A stretch of DNA of 64,000 nucleotides from Choanephora cucurbitarum (GCA_025331435.1 JAIWNI010000048.1:1-64000), one strand, 5' to 3'; positions 12,001 to 24,718 are shown, numbered from the stretch's first letter. Notes: generated from the sequence alone by a model not told the origin. Program-made: numbers and translations.

Positions 12001-12258
12001 TTCATTCCTTGCTCTCACCTTTTTTTGTTGTTGTTGAGCTCTCTTTTTTTTTTCTTCTATTCTTCTTTGACCCCTCCTCCCCTTTTCCTCCTCTCTCTCT
12101 CTCTCTCTTTCTCTCCTCCTTGGTGTGTTGCTTTTCTTTCTTCTGTGTCCCTAATTAAGAGAAAAAAAAACTCTCCTCGGTTCTGTGTATTTAAATCTTG
12201 TTATTCCCTTTTTTTTTCTCTTTCTTTCTTCTCTTTATTCTTCTCTTGACTATAATTC
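9094..12258. other. Gene-poor intergenic region
   Basis: About 3.2 kb with no gene I can support. Open frames at 9373-9636, 11045-11233 and 11268-11540 lack a recognisable domain or splice support. There is a ten-base C run at 11159-11168. The last 320 bases become an almost pure T/C block. Confidence 0.5.
11935..12250 (+). promoter_or_regulatory. Long polypyrimidine block upstream of the cyclin gene
   Basis: For roughly 300 bases the plus strand is almost entirely T and C, including a perfect CT dinucleotide run around 12090-12108. It ends a few bases before the cyclin ATG at 12259. Pyrimidine tracts just upstream of start codons recur in this window, but none is this long. It probably spans the core promoter and 5' UTR. 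The open frame running through it is a by-product of its composition. Confidence 0.6.
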
Positions 12259-13453
12259 ATGATGGCATCTCTTTTATCAATTCAGTACAAGTCCGACATG
12301 CATCAACAGCGCCAACCAACCTACGTATTGGAACACAATAGAAGTCGATTATCTTCAAAAGCTTCATTGAACACCAATAGCAGTACAAATCGATTGGCAT
12401 ATGTAGATGCCCTTGTAGGTAATACACCCATAAAAAACACATCTAGCAAACTAGACTGATCGTTAAACTCCTTTCATTTATAACCGTCTAGATGTCAATG
12501 CCAGCGTGATTGAATCTATTTGGCAATTGCCCACAGCCAACAATAAAAACAGTGTTGTACCACTTAGAACATTTATTCAAGAAGTTTTGAAACGATCAAG
12601 AACTACCTATTCGACATTGCAGACAGCTCTATTCTATCTCTTTCGCTCAAAGCCTGAGATTGTCATGTATCTAGCAAAGATGAGACACCAAAGCTGTTGG
12701 GAAGACGCCTATGTCAGCTGTGGTCGCCGCATGTTTCTTGCCAGTTTAGTAGTCGCGTCCAAATTTGTTCAAGACAAAACCTATCGTAATTCAGCTTGGG
12801 CAAAAATTGCAGGACTGCCTGTATCTGAAGTCAATGCAGCCGAACGTATCTTCCTCAACATGATTGACCACCGTCTCTATATCTCTCAACCTGTATTTGA
12901 GCATTGGCATCGTGTATTGCATATGCATGTGGAAGCAAAGACATTGCACCAACCAACTTCTCTACTTGACTTTTCAGATTTGATGTTTGCTGCCCACCCT
13001 TTGAAGGAAGAGGAAGCACCCACTAGTTATACATATCATCAATATCACTACCATCATCATTCTCCTTCATTGTCTCCAGCCTCGCCTTGTACAAACCAAT
13101 ACAAGTACCAAAAGAATCAGCATGGTTGGACAATTGCCCTTTCGCCTGCACCATGTGAATGCCAGCCTAGTACAAAAAAGAGAAGAAGAAAGACTAGTAT
13201 TCAGTCTATCACAACTTGTTATTGTCAGCAGATGCCACCCTTACCTGCCTTATCACTTCCTAGCTCAATTAGTTCATCGCCTATGCAAACACCTTCGCCC
13301 ACTCGCATGAACAATTCAAACGGTATTCCAGTCTTCAATTGGACTTCGCCACCCACAATGAACAAGAAAAGAAAACTAACAATCATTGAGAGTAATCATC
13401 ATTGTCCTCGTTCGTATAACATTAGCCACGTAAGACAGCAATCAAAAGATTAA
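12259..13453 (+). CDS. Pho85-type (Pcl family) cyclin
   Basis: Cyclin expected to bind and direct a Pho85/CDK5-like kinase. Two exons (12259-12418 and 12492-13453) give 373 residues, or 372 from the second of two adjacent ATGs. The cyclin box spans about residues 75-190, with SCGRRMFLASLVVASKF and WAKIAGLPVSEVN as its most characteristic blocks and a following helix FEHWHRVL; these match the Pcl1/Pcl2/Pcl5/Clg1 group rather than B- or G1-type cyclins. The C-terminal half is disordered and rich in His, Ser and Pro. It contains basic clusters that look like nuclear localisation signals (KKRRRK and KKRKL). It lies alone between two gene-poor stretches. The precise subfamily member is not decidable here. 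Confidence 0.87.
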
Positions 13454-13719
13454 GGTCTGATATTATATGTGTACTTCACATAGACACAATTGGGTTACAC
13501 GCTAGCCCCACACACACACACCCCGCACCCCGCACACTTCATTTACATATTACACTCCTTACAAAGCAACATTCACTTCTTTCTCTCTTTAAATCACGAG
13601 CTGTATGAACCTTTTTCTTCTTATACTTTTATTGTTCAACCAAGAAAAAAAACCAAAAAAAAACTTAGCTAGACACACATATACACCACATTCTTTGTTT
13701 TGCCCTTTTGTTTATTTTA

Positions 13720-13747
13720 CATACATACATACATATATATATATATC
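13720..13747. repeat. ATAC/AT microsatellite
   Basis: A short run of CATA units passes directly into a run of AT dinucleotides in the 3' flank of the cyclin gene. Confidence 0.85.
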
Positions 13748-16700
13748 ATTATTACTATTCATTTATTACATATATACTATTGTTACTAGTACCAATTATC
13801 CCTATATTACATACACTTTTTTTATTTTATCTATACATATATTACACTTACATACATATTCTTCATACACTTCAAAAAAACAGATATACTTTTATTGCTA
13901 TGTTATTTTTTTTTATTAAAAAAAAAAGAAAGAAAAAGCAATGATAAACTTATACATTTTTTTTCCAATCATGCATATATATTTTCTAAAACCGTAAATT
14001 TAAAGTGATGAGCTATAAAACCCTATGATACACAGTGTATTGATTATGTAATAAAACAGACGTCTTTGTGTTACCTCAAGTAGCATGTCAATAGAAGAAT
14101 TCGGCTTGGTCAAAATGAATGCTAAGTTATTGGGCTGAAATAGACATATGGCAAGGAATATGCATCTATAGGAAATTATTCATTACACCCAAAATAAAAG
14201 GCTAATTAAAAGGATGGTTTAAGGGCGACTCTATTATTGCCGAGTTTCCTCTTCTGGTTACATGAGAAGGAATGACGACAAATAGCAGCACTTTCATGTC
14301 AGGAAGTGATGTATTCTTTGTTTGGTAGTTAAAAGTTCTGTTTGTAAAAGGTTGAGTATTATCGATTTAGGTGACACACAAAATCCTTCAAACACTTTTG
14401 AGGAGGAGAGAAACATTTATGTTTTTTTTTTGTTTATAATAAACAGTTTATTGCGTCAAGCTGATTTGATCTCTTCTTGTAACATTTGAAAGGAACAATT
14501 GTTATTGTTCTGCAGATTCAAATGGGATGTCTGCTGGTTTACTACAAAATTGAGTAAAGAGAGGATGTGAGCTTAAGCATAGCATTGACTGTAAAGGCCA
14601 AGGAAGAGACTCTTTGGTAAATAATAAGTCAGATAGCTACACCTATTTTAAATCTCGGGTAATCGTGGTATGACTAAGCAAAATGTTAAGGGTCCAGTTT
14701 GCTTTGTTTATCATAGCCATGCCCTGCTTATTTCCCTTTTCAGTTTGGTGAATAACAATCATCATTAGTTGCCGCTATCTTTATTATTAGGGTTATTTTC
14801 CTAAGGAATCATTGTATTTTCATCTGTTTTCTGCACTAAGTACGTGTCCCGCATACTTCTTGCATTGTTATTGCCGTTTCTTTCATCTTTCTTTCTAGCA
14901 TACATATATGTAACAACTGATACAATCTATTCGGCCCTTAAAAAAGAAATCCCAAAGTATCATTAAAAATGAAGAACAGCTCCTTTTTCTTCTATATACT
15001 CTATTATTCCAACCAAACTTGCTTCCAGAGTATCAATCGAATTCTCATATTATTTATATTTTTTTATTTGCATTCAGTACTCTTATATGAGGCAATAGCC
15101 TTATTTCTTTAGATTTTAAAACGTGAAGAATTGGCTAAACATGTTATAAACAGAGATTGGTTTATGAAGCATTGATCAAGGAGCATAGAATTTTGCTCTA
15201 TCTGCATCTACCTTTCGTTCTAGACCTCCGATTTTGAATCAAATCACTTTTGCGATAGACGTGAGATATCTATAGAGTTGTGTTTATATGAGACAGTCGC
15301 GCAACACAATCTCTTTTGTCAGTTTGTTGAAGATAATTGCGTGACACTTTCTTAAGGGTTAGAATACCTATTACTTCATCATGCGTGATCACGCTTCCTA
15401 TCGCTTCCATGTTTCTTTGCAAGGTTCTAGACATAATTTGGTAGCGATGAAACTCTTTTCGCAATTCCTGAACCAATTCGTTCTTCAGTATTCAAGTCAT
15501 TCATCTGATTCTATTCTGAAAAGAAACAAATACTTTTTGAACTATCTCTTCTTCTTCTTTCTTGCTATGAATGTACCCCTCCTCTACTCCCCTAACTTTA
15601 GAATTGTCCGTAGTGATTCGATTATAACAAAGGACATGATCAAGAATGACTGCTGTAGAAAACTTACCAGAAAACATGATCTCATAGGGTTCATTCCAAT
15701 CTGCGTCATTTAAAGTTCTGTTGCCGAGATAAAAAAAAAAGCAATCGTAAACTATTCATTTTGAAAAAGGTATTATCACTACCATTTTTCCCGCTTTATT
15801 TAAGAGTATCAGATTCCAAAGTATACTTTTAAAGGTGTTTCCGTTAAGAATGACTTTCAGGCTTTAAAGCGGTGCCTTTAAACTTGAGCATGCTCTACAA
15901 ACCAAATACTCTTGAAATCGAGCAGTTACTGTTAGATAACAAAAGGGAAAGATACATTTAGTTTAAATAAAAAGGCTATGAAATGGGGTTGTTGCTGAAA
16001 AACCTAGTAAATATGGTGGCATGAAGAATTGGCTTTTGCTCATAAGTCGGTAACCAACATAAACCAATTCATTGCTTGGACCAAAAAAGGAGAGCATACT
16101 ATTGTGACAATTTTTAAATCAGCACAAATACCTTGATGTTATCAACTCTAGTTGCTCGTAGAGGATTGAGTCCTTGAAGGGAAGAAAAAGTATCGCAATT
16201 TTATTAACAGCTGCTGCTACTTGTAGCAAACGTCATTGATTTGAAGAACATTATGTTACAATAATATAGCTCCCTCCTATTCACATGCATTCAGATATTG
16301 AAACGTATTGAACAAAGAGGTTATGACTGCGTTTATCTTTTGTCCTATATTCTCCTGAGCTAGTTCCAGCTAAACAAGTTTGGTCAAAAATCATTTGTAC
16401 CGATATCCAAGAATTGCAAAAAGTACATAACAATATCTACTCAAATGACATATAGCTCTCTGCGATTTCTTTTTTATGCTGAAGACTGCATTCAAATGAC
16501 AACATGAATTTGAAGCGTACAAAAAAAAATTTCTTCTTCTTAAATAAGATATATACGCAAGTAACACAGATTGAGCTATTTAATTGTTCTATTTGATAGC
16601 TTGACGATTGCGTGAGTAAAACTTGTTTATATTAAAGACAACTAAGGAGTTGCCTCGTCAAGTAATGGTAATCGTGCTTTTCTTTGTCTTGCTTAAAAAA

Positions 16701-17029
16701 AAGCATGTAAATGAGCCTTATGTTTAGCTTAGCCATGCCAAGAAACACTTTGATAATTTTGGTGTTGTTCAATCAAAATTAGACTACAGCTGATGGTTGG
16801 CTTCGGTCTTTGTTTCGTTATTGAGTGAAGTCAGTCCTTTTCTTTTAGAGAGTAAAGAAATACTATCCTTTTCTAGTTCAATGAAGGAAAAATGAAGCAT
16901 CTCCAGTTGAATAGATGTACATTTTACTGTCTATAAATATATATCTCAATGTATGAAATATGCTTTTGATTTGAAGGGTTTTAGAAATCACTTATTTGCT
17001 ACACAAGAGTAGACATACCATGCCTAAAA

Positions 17030-17042
17030 TGCACCGGGTGCA
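17030..17042. repeat. Small perfect inverted repeat (TGCACC-G-GGTGCA)
   Basis: Two six-base arms, TGCACC and GGTGCA, are separated by one G. The first arm's core GCACCG repeats again immediately downstream. It lies about 570 bp beyond the 3' end of the copper-fist gene. It has the shape of a binding site for a dimeric regulator, but nothing links it to one. Confidence 0.5.
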
Positions 17043-17609
17043 CCGAATTCTACCCTAATCCATATCCATTTTTTAAGTTCAATTCACACCGATATCATCT
17101 GTGGCAAAGCGTAAGTTTCTTTAGATAAGCGTAAGGTTTTTAACTCCTCTAAAGCAACATGACTCAAGGAGACAAGACCTAGTGAACACCAAGATATGCA
17201 ATACTCTGTTACTTTTATCTTTACGAAATCGCATTCTGGTCTTGCAAGATATCTTCATTTGTTCTGTGTTCAAGTTCGCGAAAAGGTAACAAGTGAACTA
17301 GATGTATCACATAGCATCAAGGCTTGTAGCATGACGTAGCTTTGTTGTCTTCATTACTTTTCATTTTTATATTCTGGCTTGACGGGATATTCTGTATCGT
17401 CACTCGACAACATCAATATGATCTACTTTCAGGGTACACCTCCCTTTAGTTCCCATAGCAACCTTATTAACAAGCTCCTATTGATTCATTGTTATAGGTC
17501 GCTTTGATGATCAAACTGTTGTTTCAAAGAATGAAATAGTCAGCAATCTTTGTGTTGTTGTTTTCTTGTTTACAGGTTTTATTTACAAATAAAAATAGAA
17601 GAAACTTTT

Positions 17610-19332
17610 TTATGGGAAGTGAAGATAATTACTATTGCTACTACTATTCATGTTTGTATGAAAAGTAGTGTTAGCAGCACTAACGGAGGCATCTTCTTCA
17701 TCAGAACCGTAGCAAGAAGAAGATGCAGAAGAGGAGGGAATTAGAGGGCCGACATAAGGATCACTGCCTAAGAAGAAATTACCAGGATGCACCAGGCAGC
17801 CAGGACAAGCGCATTGACTTCCACAATAACAAGTAACAATACGTGTTGTTGTAGGATAAGTCTGTTGCTGCATCGAAGAAGTAGTGCTGTTTTCTATCAT
17901 GTCTTCAGTTTGTGTGGTACTTGCCAAAGGAGTGATTGTGATCACAACTGACTCACCACCTGGAGAACCAAGTGGCTTACAGCATTTCGATCTAGGAACA
18001 AAACTACCGCAATGCGATTGTTGATTGAGGTTACTGGGTATCATGGGGTTCACACCTCCTGACGTTGTTGGCATTGGTATTGGTACAGTAGCTGCTGAAG
18101 CAGTTGGGGTAGAAGTGTATGTTTGAGCAGAGATGACAGAGCGATAACTATTTGAAGTGGAAGAAGAGACAGAATTGATGTCTTCTTCTTTCGATAACAC
18201 ATTATTCAAGATAGCAGTCAATTCGTCAGCATTTGCCAACTCGTCACCCATGAAAGACTGATTCTGGTGGTTGTTAGAGAGAATTTCAAGTTGCTCAGTA
18301 AGATAATCAAATTGCATGTCCATAGGTTCACAAGCAGGAGCAGTAGAGGAAGATGCAGATGATGGGGGATGAGGAGAGACGGCTGATGAGGGTGTTGACA
18401 AACTGCTGTAGTCAGTGAATGCATCTACTGTGGTCGAGATGGGGTCGATGACGGCGTTTATGGGCAGACGATTTGATCCACGCTTAGTTGAGCGACGTCT
18501 TCGAACACGAGGTTGACCGTCCAAGAAGCGCTGAGTTGTTGTAGGCTTATGAAAGATAAAACCAAGGTGAACATTGCTTGTGTTATCCAGCCCAATTTGA
18601 TCATCATTCATCATACTCGTGAACAGGTTAGAGGGAGTTGCTGAGGTGCTCGTGTTAGGGAGATCGATTTGATTGGTCGAGGGAGAAGTGATCAGCGCCC
18701 ATGAGTAGGACAGGCTTTCCCCATTTACCGATGATGGCGGCGTGGCAGTAGGACAAAGTGGCGCTGTAGACATAATAGTATCTGAAACAGCTTCTGTAGC
18801 AAGAGCATCTTGTAAAGAAGACAATGGTGTGTTAGACGAAGACTTGTTTGATCTTGCACTAGTAGTAACAGCAGCAGCAGCAGCAATGGCGGGACAAGTA
18901 CACTGACTTTTGACATTTGGTTTTTGGTCTTGACAGCCTTCTTCAGTATTATGCTTGCTTGTTGTACCTTGTTGATAGATACGTAAAGGCTGTTGATTTT
19001 GATTTTCACTACCTATGATAGATAAAAAAAAGGGAGGGAAAAGGATTAATTTGTTTTGTTTGGTAAAGAAGAAACTTTGCTTTACCTTTTTTATCACATG
19101 CACATTTTATATGCACTTGTTTTGTTTTTCGAAGATCTCTACAAAAAGTACATTGAGTGACAGGACGACCTTTCTTGCGTATCTCAAATAATGGGCGGTC
19201 AACATGACTACAATGGGAAGAGCGATGACCCTGATTATTTAAATTATTAATAAATATAATGTGCTACAAGAATTTAAGTATTTATACCTTGATGCAAGTT
19301 GAGCAAGCATATTTTAAACCGTTGATGTACAT
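17610..19332 (-). CDS. Copper-fist transcription factor (Mac1/Cuf1/Ace1 family)
   Basis: DNA-binding copper sensor expected to control copper uptake or detoxification genes. Three exons (19332-19288, 19230-19086, 19012-17610) give 530 residues. The copper-fist domain occupies residues 1-64: it starts at the canonical MYINGLKYAC and has zinc ligands Cys10, Cys13, Cys22 and His24. The KGRP minor-groove motif follows at 35-38, then CTFC and a CAC pair. The rest is Ser/Thr-rich and disordered. Near the C-terminus (about 17780-17840) a dense cluster CYCG-x2-CACPGCLVH has the C-x-C-x3-C-x-C-x2-C-x2-H form of the copper-regulatory motif of Mac1 and Cuf1. A single such motif favours a Mac1/Cuf1-like activator of uptake genes over an Ace1-like detoxification factor; that part is inference. 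Confidence 0.93.
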
Positions 19333-21611
19333 TGCTTAAATTTAATTTTCTTTTGGCTAGTGATTGTTGGTTTGATTTTGTATAGAATGTCTTTTTCCTT
19401 GTTTTAATTATAAACAAAAAAAAATTGTATAGAAATGTATATAGACGAAAGGAGATAAATATATAGGGAGGAGGGTGTATAAAGAAGTTTTTTTTTAAAG
19501 GAAAGGTACAGAATGAAGTATCAAAGCACTACTCCGATAATTATAATTGCACTTTTGTAGACGCAAAGAAATCATACCAAAGCAATGGAGTGTCTTTTTT
19601 TATGAATATTAAGATAAAATGGTGATATGGTATTTCTGTCTATACCAACACACACACGTAATTGTCTTGTCTTCTCTATAATAATTAAGGGATTGTTGTA
19701 GGGGGGAGAGATAACTAAGGCTTTTCTCTTTCCTCTCGTTTTTTTTTGGCGTACTTGCAACGAAAGAAAGAAAGAGAGAAAAAGAGTGAGAAAATAGAGA
19801 ACCCAAATGTAAATAAATACTCAAAAATACCACTGATCTACTTTTCCCCTAAACCCTTTAGCCTCTCACTCGCCCAATTTGCCCAGAAAGAATTTTTAAA
19901 ACGGAGTTGGATAGAATGGTAGTATCCAGCATGGTTGAAAAGGAGCAAGAAAGAAAAAGAGAGAAAAAAATTTTTTTTACCTTTAGACAATCAGCTGGCA
20001 CGAAATTACTTGAGCAATAGCATTTTTGGCTCAAAAGTAACACTCCTCTTTTCTTGTTCCTGTTAATTCTATGTGCGGATTAGGTCCGAAGCTCGTCCGG
20101 AATTTGCAACATGAGCAAAACAATCCATATCTTTTTGACCATGTTGAGGAAAATTGTTCTGGCTCATTATGTAGCTTGGACGCTACTATGCTTTCTGGAC
20201 ATAAGTTAAGCTTCCTGATGACACCAATCGAGTTAATAAACAGGGCGTCATATGATAGGCTTACATTAGATCAAATAATTTTCTTTATTGTAGTAATATC
20301 ACATGCACTGAGGTCAAGTCAGAACATTAACAACCTATTTTGAAATCCCAAATGAGAAGGAGTCAAAAAGAAAAGAAAAGCAAGCTTGAGATGTCATTCT
20401 ATAATGCAAGAGAGCTTTGTACTTCCTTGTCTATCTACTGAATGAAATTGCAAGACTGCCATCTTATAGAAGCATAGAGAAGAGTCCAACAAACAAGAAA
20501 CAAACCGAACATGCAAACATGCATTTCATCTAGCAGATATATAAACGATCGACAGACATGGAAATAAAAAAAAACAAGGAAAAGAAGGGAAGGTGCTTCA
20601 ATGAGTAATAGTTATTTGAGCTTTGCTTAGGTTTATATTATAATCAATGACAGATAGTCTGTAGACAGTTAGCTTCCTAATTCATGAAGCAAACTGACTC
20701 TTCCTTGCTTTTCTTTCGCTTTTGAGAAAAACATTTTAGTTGTTCTATCCCTTGCTATTGCTGTCTTTTTATTCTTGAAAGCAAATGGCTTGTCCAAGCA
20801 AGTATCTTCTTTTTTTTTTTTTATTTGGTACAAAGAGGCAAATGTTATCCAGCACCATTTCTCTTGTCAGGAGACTATGTTGTGTTGGCTTTCAACGACA
20901 AGACAAAACTAAGATCCTTTGACGAAACAATGCAGTTATAGACTAGAGGAAGTGAGACAAAGATAGGACGGATACATGTTCTTGCTATCATCATCTATGG
21001 CTGTGATACATTGTCTAACAGTCTACTTTTTTTCTCTCAGAAGATTTGCCAAGTTTCGCATTGTGTAAACATCATTTTCTTTTTAGAGAGAAACCGGCTT
21101 GATAGGACAATCACTCAATTGAGATTTTGAAACCATGCTTAATTGCAATAAGTGCTTGCAGCTGCTAAGTTCTAATAGTAGAAATCATAGGATTGCATTT
21201 TTTGCACTTTTGTTCTCTTCCTTGGATCTCTATTAAAAACAAGCGCCTTTCTTTTTTTTTTCTCTCTTTCTCTCTCTTTCCACAGATCTGGCTTAGAAAA
21301 TCTACATCTTCGAATTGTGTTTTCATCATCTATCAGTTAAGCTGGATAGTTGTGCTTGATCTACTGCTTCTCATGAATAGCTTAAGAGATACCAGTTGAT
21401 GTCACTTGTTGCACATAAGACAGAGTAATATCTCATTCAAGCGCCGTATGAATGTAGGTTGAGAGCCTTGAATACACTTCAGAGGGACACTCTCATTTAT
21501 GCTTAATAAGGCAACACGCATACAGTTTTGAAAGAAGAAAAAAAAACTACAAATAGCTTTGGAAGCTATGTTTTATTCTCATTAATTACCTATAAATAGT
21601 AATGGTTTGGC
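19333..21611. other. Intergenic region between copper-fist and SDR genes
   Basis: About 2.3 kb. The part next to 19333 is the copper-fist promoter, with A-rich runs. An open frame at 20071-20343 (90 codons) has no recognisable domain. The remainder shows nothing I can support. Confidence 0.45.
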
Positions 21612-22658
21612 TTATTCAGGGCGACGATAAACAGTCTTTGAATCAGCTTGGTTTGTTGGGAAAACTATTGGGAAAAAAGAATTAGCATATGCTAAATATT
21701 GGAGTACAAGCAAAACAAAATGCTCAAAACTCTACCTAGCATGTCTTGGATATTGACGTGAGCTGGACGACTTGCAGTGAAGACAATGAGCTCAGCTACC
21801 AATTATAAATGGCAATCAGAACAACGCATGATTTTTTGCTTAGTTTCAGAACTTACCAATATCGTCAGCAACAAGAGGTTGAATGCCTTTATATACATTG
21901 TCAGCCTTGTCTTTATCACCTCTGAAGCGAACAGTTGAGAATTCGGTGTTCACTAAACCTGGACATATTTGACTGACGCGTACGGGGGTGTCTACCAACT
22001 CAATAGCCAATGATTTAGTGATGGCATCTACAGCAAACTTTGTAGCGCAATAGATGCTTCCTCCAGCATAAGCTTGCTTTCCAGCAATAGAACCAATGTT
22101 GATAACATGACCTGTTCCGCGTTGTTTCATTTGAGGCACAATGGCCTTGGTCAAGAAGATAAGACCTTTAACGTTGGTGGCCAGCATTTGGTCTACTACT
22201 TCCTCCTCAACTTCAACAAGAGGATCAAGTCCAATAACCATACCGGCGTTGTTGATTAACACATCGATATCTTTCACTTGAGCAGGCAACTCGGCAACCA
22301 CTTTATCAATCTCTTGCTTGCTGCGCACATCGAGTTGAGTAGCATGCACGTAAATGTTTGGATGAGACTTGTTTAACTCAGACTTCAATTGTTCCAATTT
22401 TTCCAAACGACGAGCAGTAATCACCTATAATAGAATAAAAGGAGTTGAGCCTTATACATCAAGAGTAGTAAATTTTGAAGACAATTTCTTACCAAGTTAC
22501 AACCTTCATCAGCAAATTGGCGAGCAGTTGCTTCGCCAATACCTGCAGAAGCGCCAGTACTGTATAAGATTGATGAATACAATAATTACAAAGAGAAAGT
22601 CTAATAGAACTTGGCTTATGTCTTACATAAAAACAGTCTTTCCCTGAAGTCTACCCAT
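21612..22658 (-). CDS. Short-chain dehydrogenase/reductase, NADP-dependent (YdfG/YMR226C-like)
   Basis: Cytosolic SDR oxidoreductase, probably oxidising 3-hydroxy acids such as serine or 3-hydroxypropionate with NADP. Five exons (22658-22627, 22559-22493, 22424-21857, 21795-21736, 21664-21612) give 259 residues, the usual size for classical SDRs. The cofactor loop TGASAGIG lies at 12-19, with ITARR at 35-39; the two arginines favour NADP. NNAG is at 91-94. The catalytic residues are Ser145 (IGSIAG), Tyr158 and Lys162 (YCATK). After that comes a PGLVNTEF substrate-side loop. The C-terminal YRRP end is typical of the YMR226C/YdfG group. The exact substrate cannot be read from sequence. Confidence 0.93.
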
Positions 22659-23218
22659 TATATAAAGAAAATAAAAGAAAAGGGGAAAAGTAAAATCAAG
22701 CCGACGCATTGTTTAGATCCGCGGTTATGGAGTTTCAATTTATGTTGAACAAGCATATCTGGTTACTTGCCATAACTCAAAAAGGTGGCTCAAGACACTG
22801 AGTCATTCATCTAATTACATACAAGCTTAGCATGCACAAGAATAGACAGAACCAGATCGAATTGTCTTATGGTGCTTTAGGTACATTTGCAGCATGTCTG
22901 AAGTAATACTTTCATCATAGAAAAGAAATACTTTGCATGTCTGGCAACATCTATGATCGACTGGTTGAGTTTGTAACTTTCAAGGGGACTACAAAAAAGA
23001 TATCTGACGTCTAAAGCTAGCTTGATTGTAATTATGGTTTGATACAATAAATCGCAAACAAACAAAACTAACGAGATGGACAGCAACTCAATATCAGGCC
23101 TCGGAACTATATGCTCACTGACTTTTCTTTTCTTTTCTGCTCGTCTTCCTTATAAAGGTCTTTCTCTCTCTTTTTCTTTAGCTAGTACTTTTAGTCTGTC
23201 GATACTTTTTCTTTTGTG
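22659..23218. promoter_or_regulatory. Divergent promoter region, SDR gene and subtilase gene
   Basis: Shared upstream region of two divergently transcribed genes. On the subtilase side a TATAAAG element lies at 23151-23157, about 68 bases before the ATG, followed by a CT-rich leader. No further gene is visible. Confidence 0.6.
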
Positions 23219-24718
23219 ATGAAATGGATACTTCAGTCAACCATACTCTCTTCGGCTGCTTGTTTAGTACTTGGGCAATCTATAATTGATGAGCCGACAC
23301 ACATAGTAAAATTCAAGCCATCTGTAACAAAGATGAAAGGTAACAACTAATCCAAAAGAAAAAGCAATATAAAAGACTAAAAAAGAAGGATACAGCTAAC
23401 CGAATGATGCTGTCACACCGCTGGACTTACTTGTCGTCGATCACCAACAATCAAACTAGTCTTCAGAGGAATTCAGATTTTTCAGCAGCATCTGTTAACA
23501 ATGAGTTGAAGATAAACCACATTGATATCGGGTCCGAATTTGTTGCCATTACAGGAGTGTTTTCTGACAATGACTTTGTCAACTACTTAAATGGTCAGTC
23601 TGAAATTGACTATATAGAGGAAAACTACAAATACTCTGTCAAAACTTTTCCAAGTCTTCAAGAACAACAGAAAGCTGCTACAGATGAAATAAATATGGCA
23701 TCAAACAATCAAGACATTCGTAAGAGACAATTAATAGTAGAAAGTTCGCCTAACTGGGGACTAGCACGAATTAGCCAGCGTCAGATGACAAACATGAATG
23801 AATATACCTATGATGAGATGGGAGGGTAATAGAGATATATATATATAGATGCTTTCATATCTTCTCTAATCTATCATTTTAAAAGGAGTGGAGTAACTGT
23901 GTTTGTGTTAGATTCCGGAGTTTTTGTGGACCATTCTGATTTTGAGGGTAGGGCCAGCCATTCAATCAACACAATCCTGTATGAGGATGAAAATGATTCA
24001 GGAGGACATGGTACGTAATCATTTACATTCATTTGGTTCCCTGAAGCATGAGACATTGATTCTTCTTTTTGTCATTGTAGGAACTCATGTAGCCAGTAAG
24101 ATTATCGGAAAAAAATACGGCGTAGCTAAAGGCGCTAAAGTGAGATCCGTCAAGATTCTTAACAGAGATGGTGATGGATCAACCTCTAGTTTGCTTAAGG
24201 GAGTTGAACATGTCGCTCAGAACGCTATCCCCGGGAAATCTCTTATCAATCTCTCCTTAAGCGGCAAGAGGTCTAAACTGGTAGATGACGCTCTGAACAA
24301 CCTTGTGCTTCAATACAATGTACCTGTATTTGTCTCTGCCGGCAATGATGGTACAGATGCGTGTCTCTTCTCACCTTCTTCCAATCCGAATGTGTTTTCC
24401 GTAGGCGCAGCAGATGAGCATGATACTGTCCCTAAGTTCTCAAATATAGGCGCATGTGTAGAAATGTATGCTCCTGGTCGAAATATTGAAAGCGCCTATA
24501 TAGGAAATCAATACTCATCCAGAGCAATGGATGGTACAAGCATGGCCAGTCCTCATGTAGCAGGCATTGCAGCCAACCTTATGGGTCGGCATAACTTTAG
24601 CTCTGCTCAAGAGGTATATGACACATTAATGTCTATTGCTACTGCAGACATCCTACACTTCGACAACTCTAGAACATCAAGCCCTAATTACAACCTACTA
24701 GCATACAGCCAGCTTTGA
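23219..24718 (+). CDS. Secreted subtilisin-like serine protease (S8, proteinase K type)
   Basis: Extracellular endopeptidase made as a pre-proenzyme. Four exons (23219-23339, 23396-23825, 23886-24010, 24081-24718) give 437 residues. Residues 1-20 form a signal peptide ending around LVLGQ. Residues about 28-115 resemble the I9 propeptide (it begins THIVKFKP). The catalytic domain starts near 155 and has all active-site residues: Asp193 (VLDSG), His225 (GGHGTH), oxyanion Asn314 (SAGNDG) and Ser379 (GTSMASPH). A likely processing site precedes it at IRKRQL. The exon 3 acceptor has a second possible AG three bases downstream, changing one residue. Fungal paralogues of this type are scavenging proteases; whether it is vacuolar or secreted is inferred from the signal peptide. 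Confidence 0.93.

Larger units (their letters stand above)
13454..17609. other. Gene-poor intergenic region with microsatellites
   Basis: About 4.2 kb between the cyclin stop and the convergent copper-fist gene. The first 500 bases are low complexity: ACAC, ATAC and AT repeats near 13720-13746 and long A runs. A short coding-like pair of segments at 15270-15717 on the minus strand is treated as a finding. A small inverted repeat lies at 17030-17042. I see no complete gene. Confidence 0.5.

Noticed and set aside
11830..12249. 139-codon plus-strand open frame rich in Phe, Leu and Ser
   Set aside because: It is simply the translation of the polypyrimidine tract in front of the cyclin gene.
20071..20343. 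90-codon plus-strand open frame
   Set aside because: No domain or splice support and no recognisable promoter; it could be an old mobile-element remnant, but nothing in the sequence shows this.
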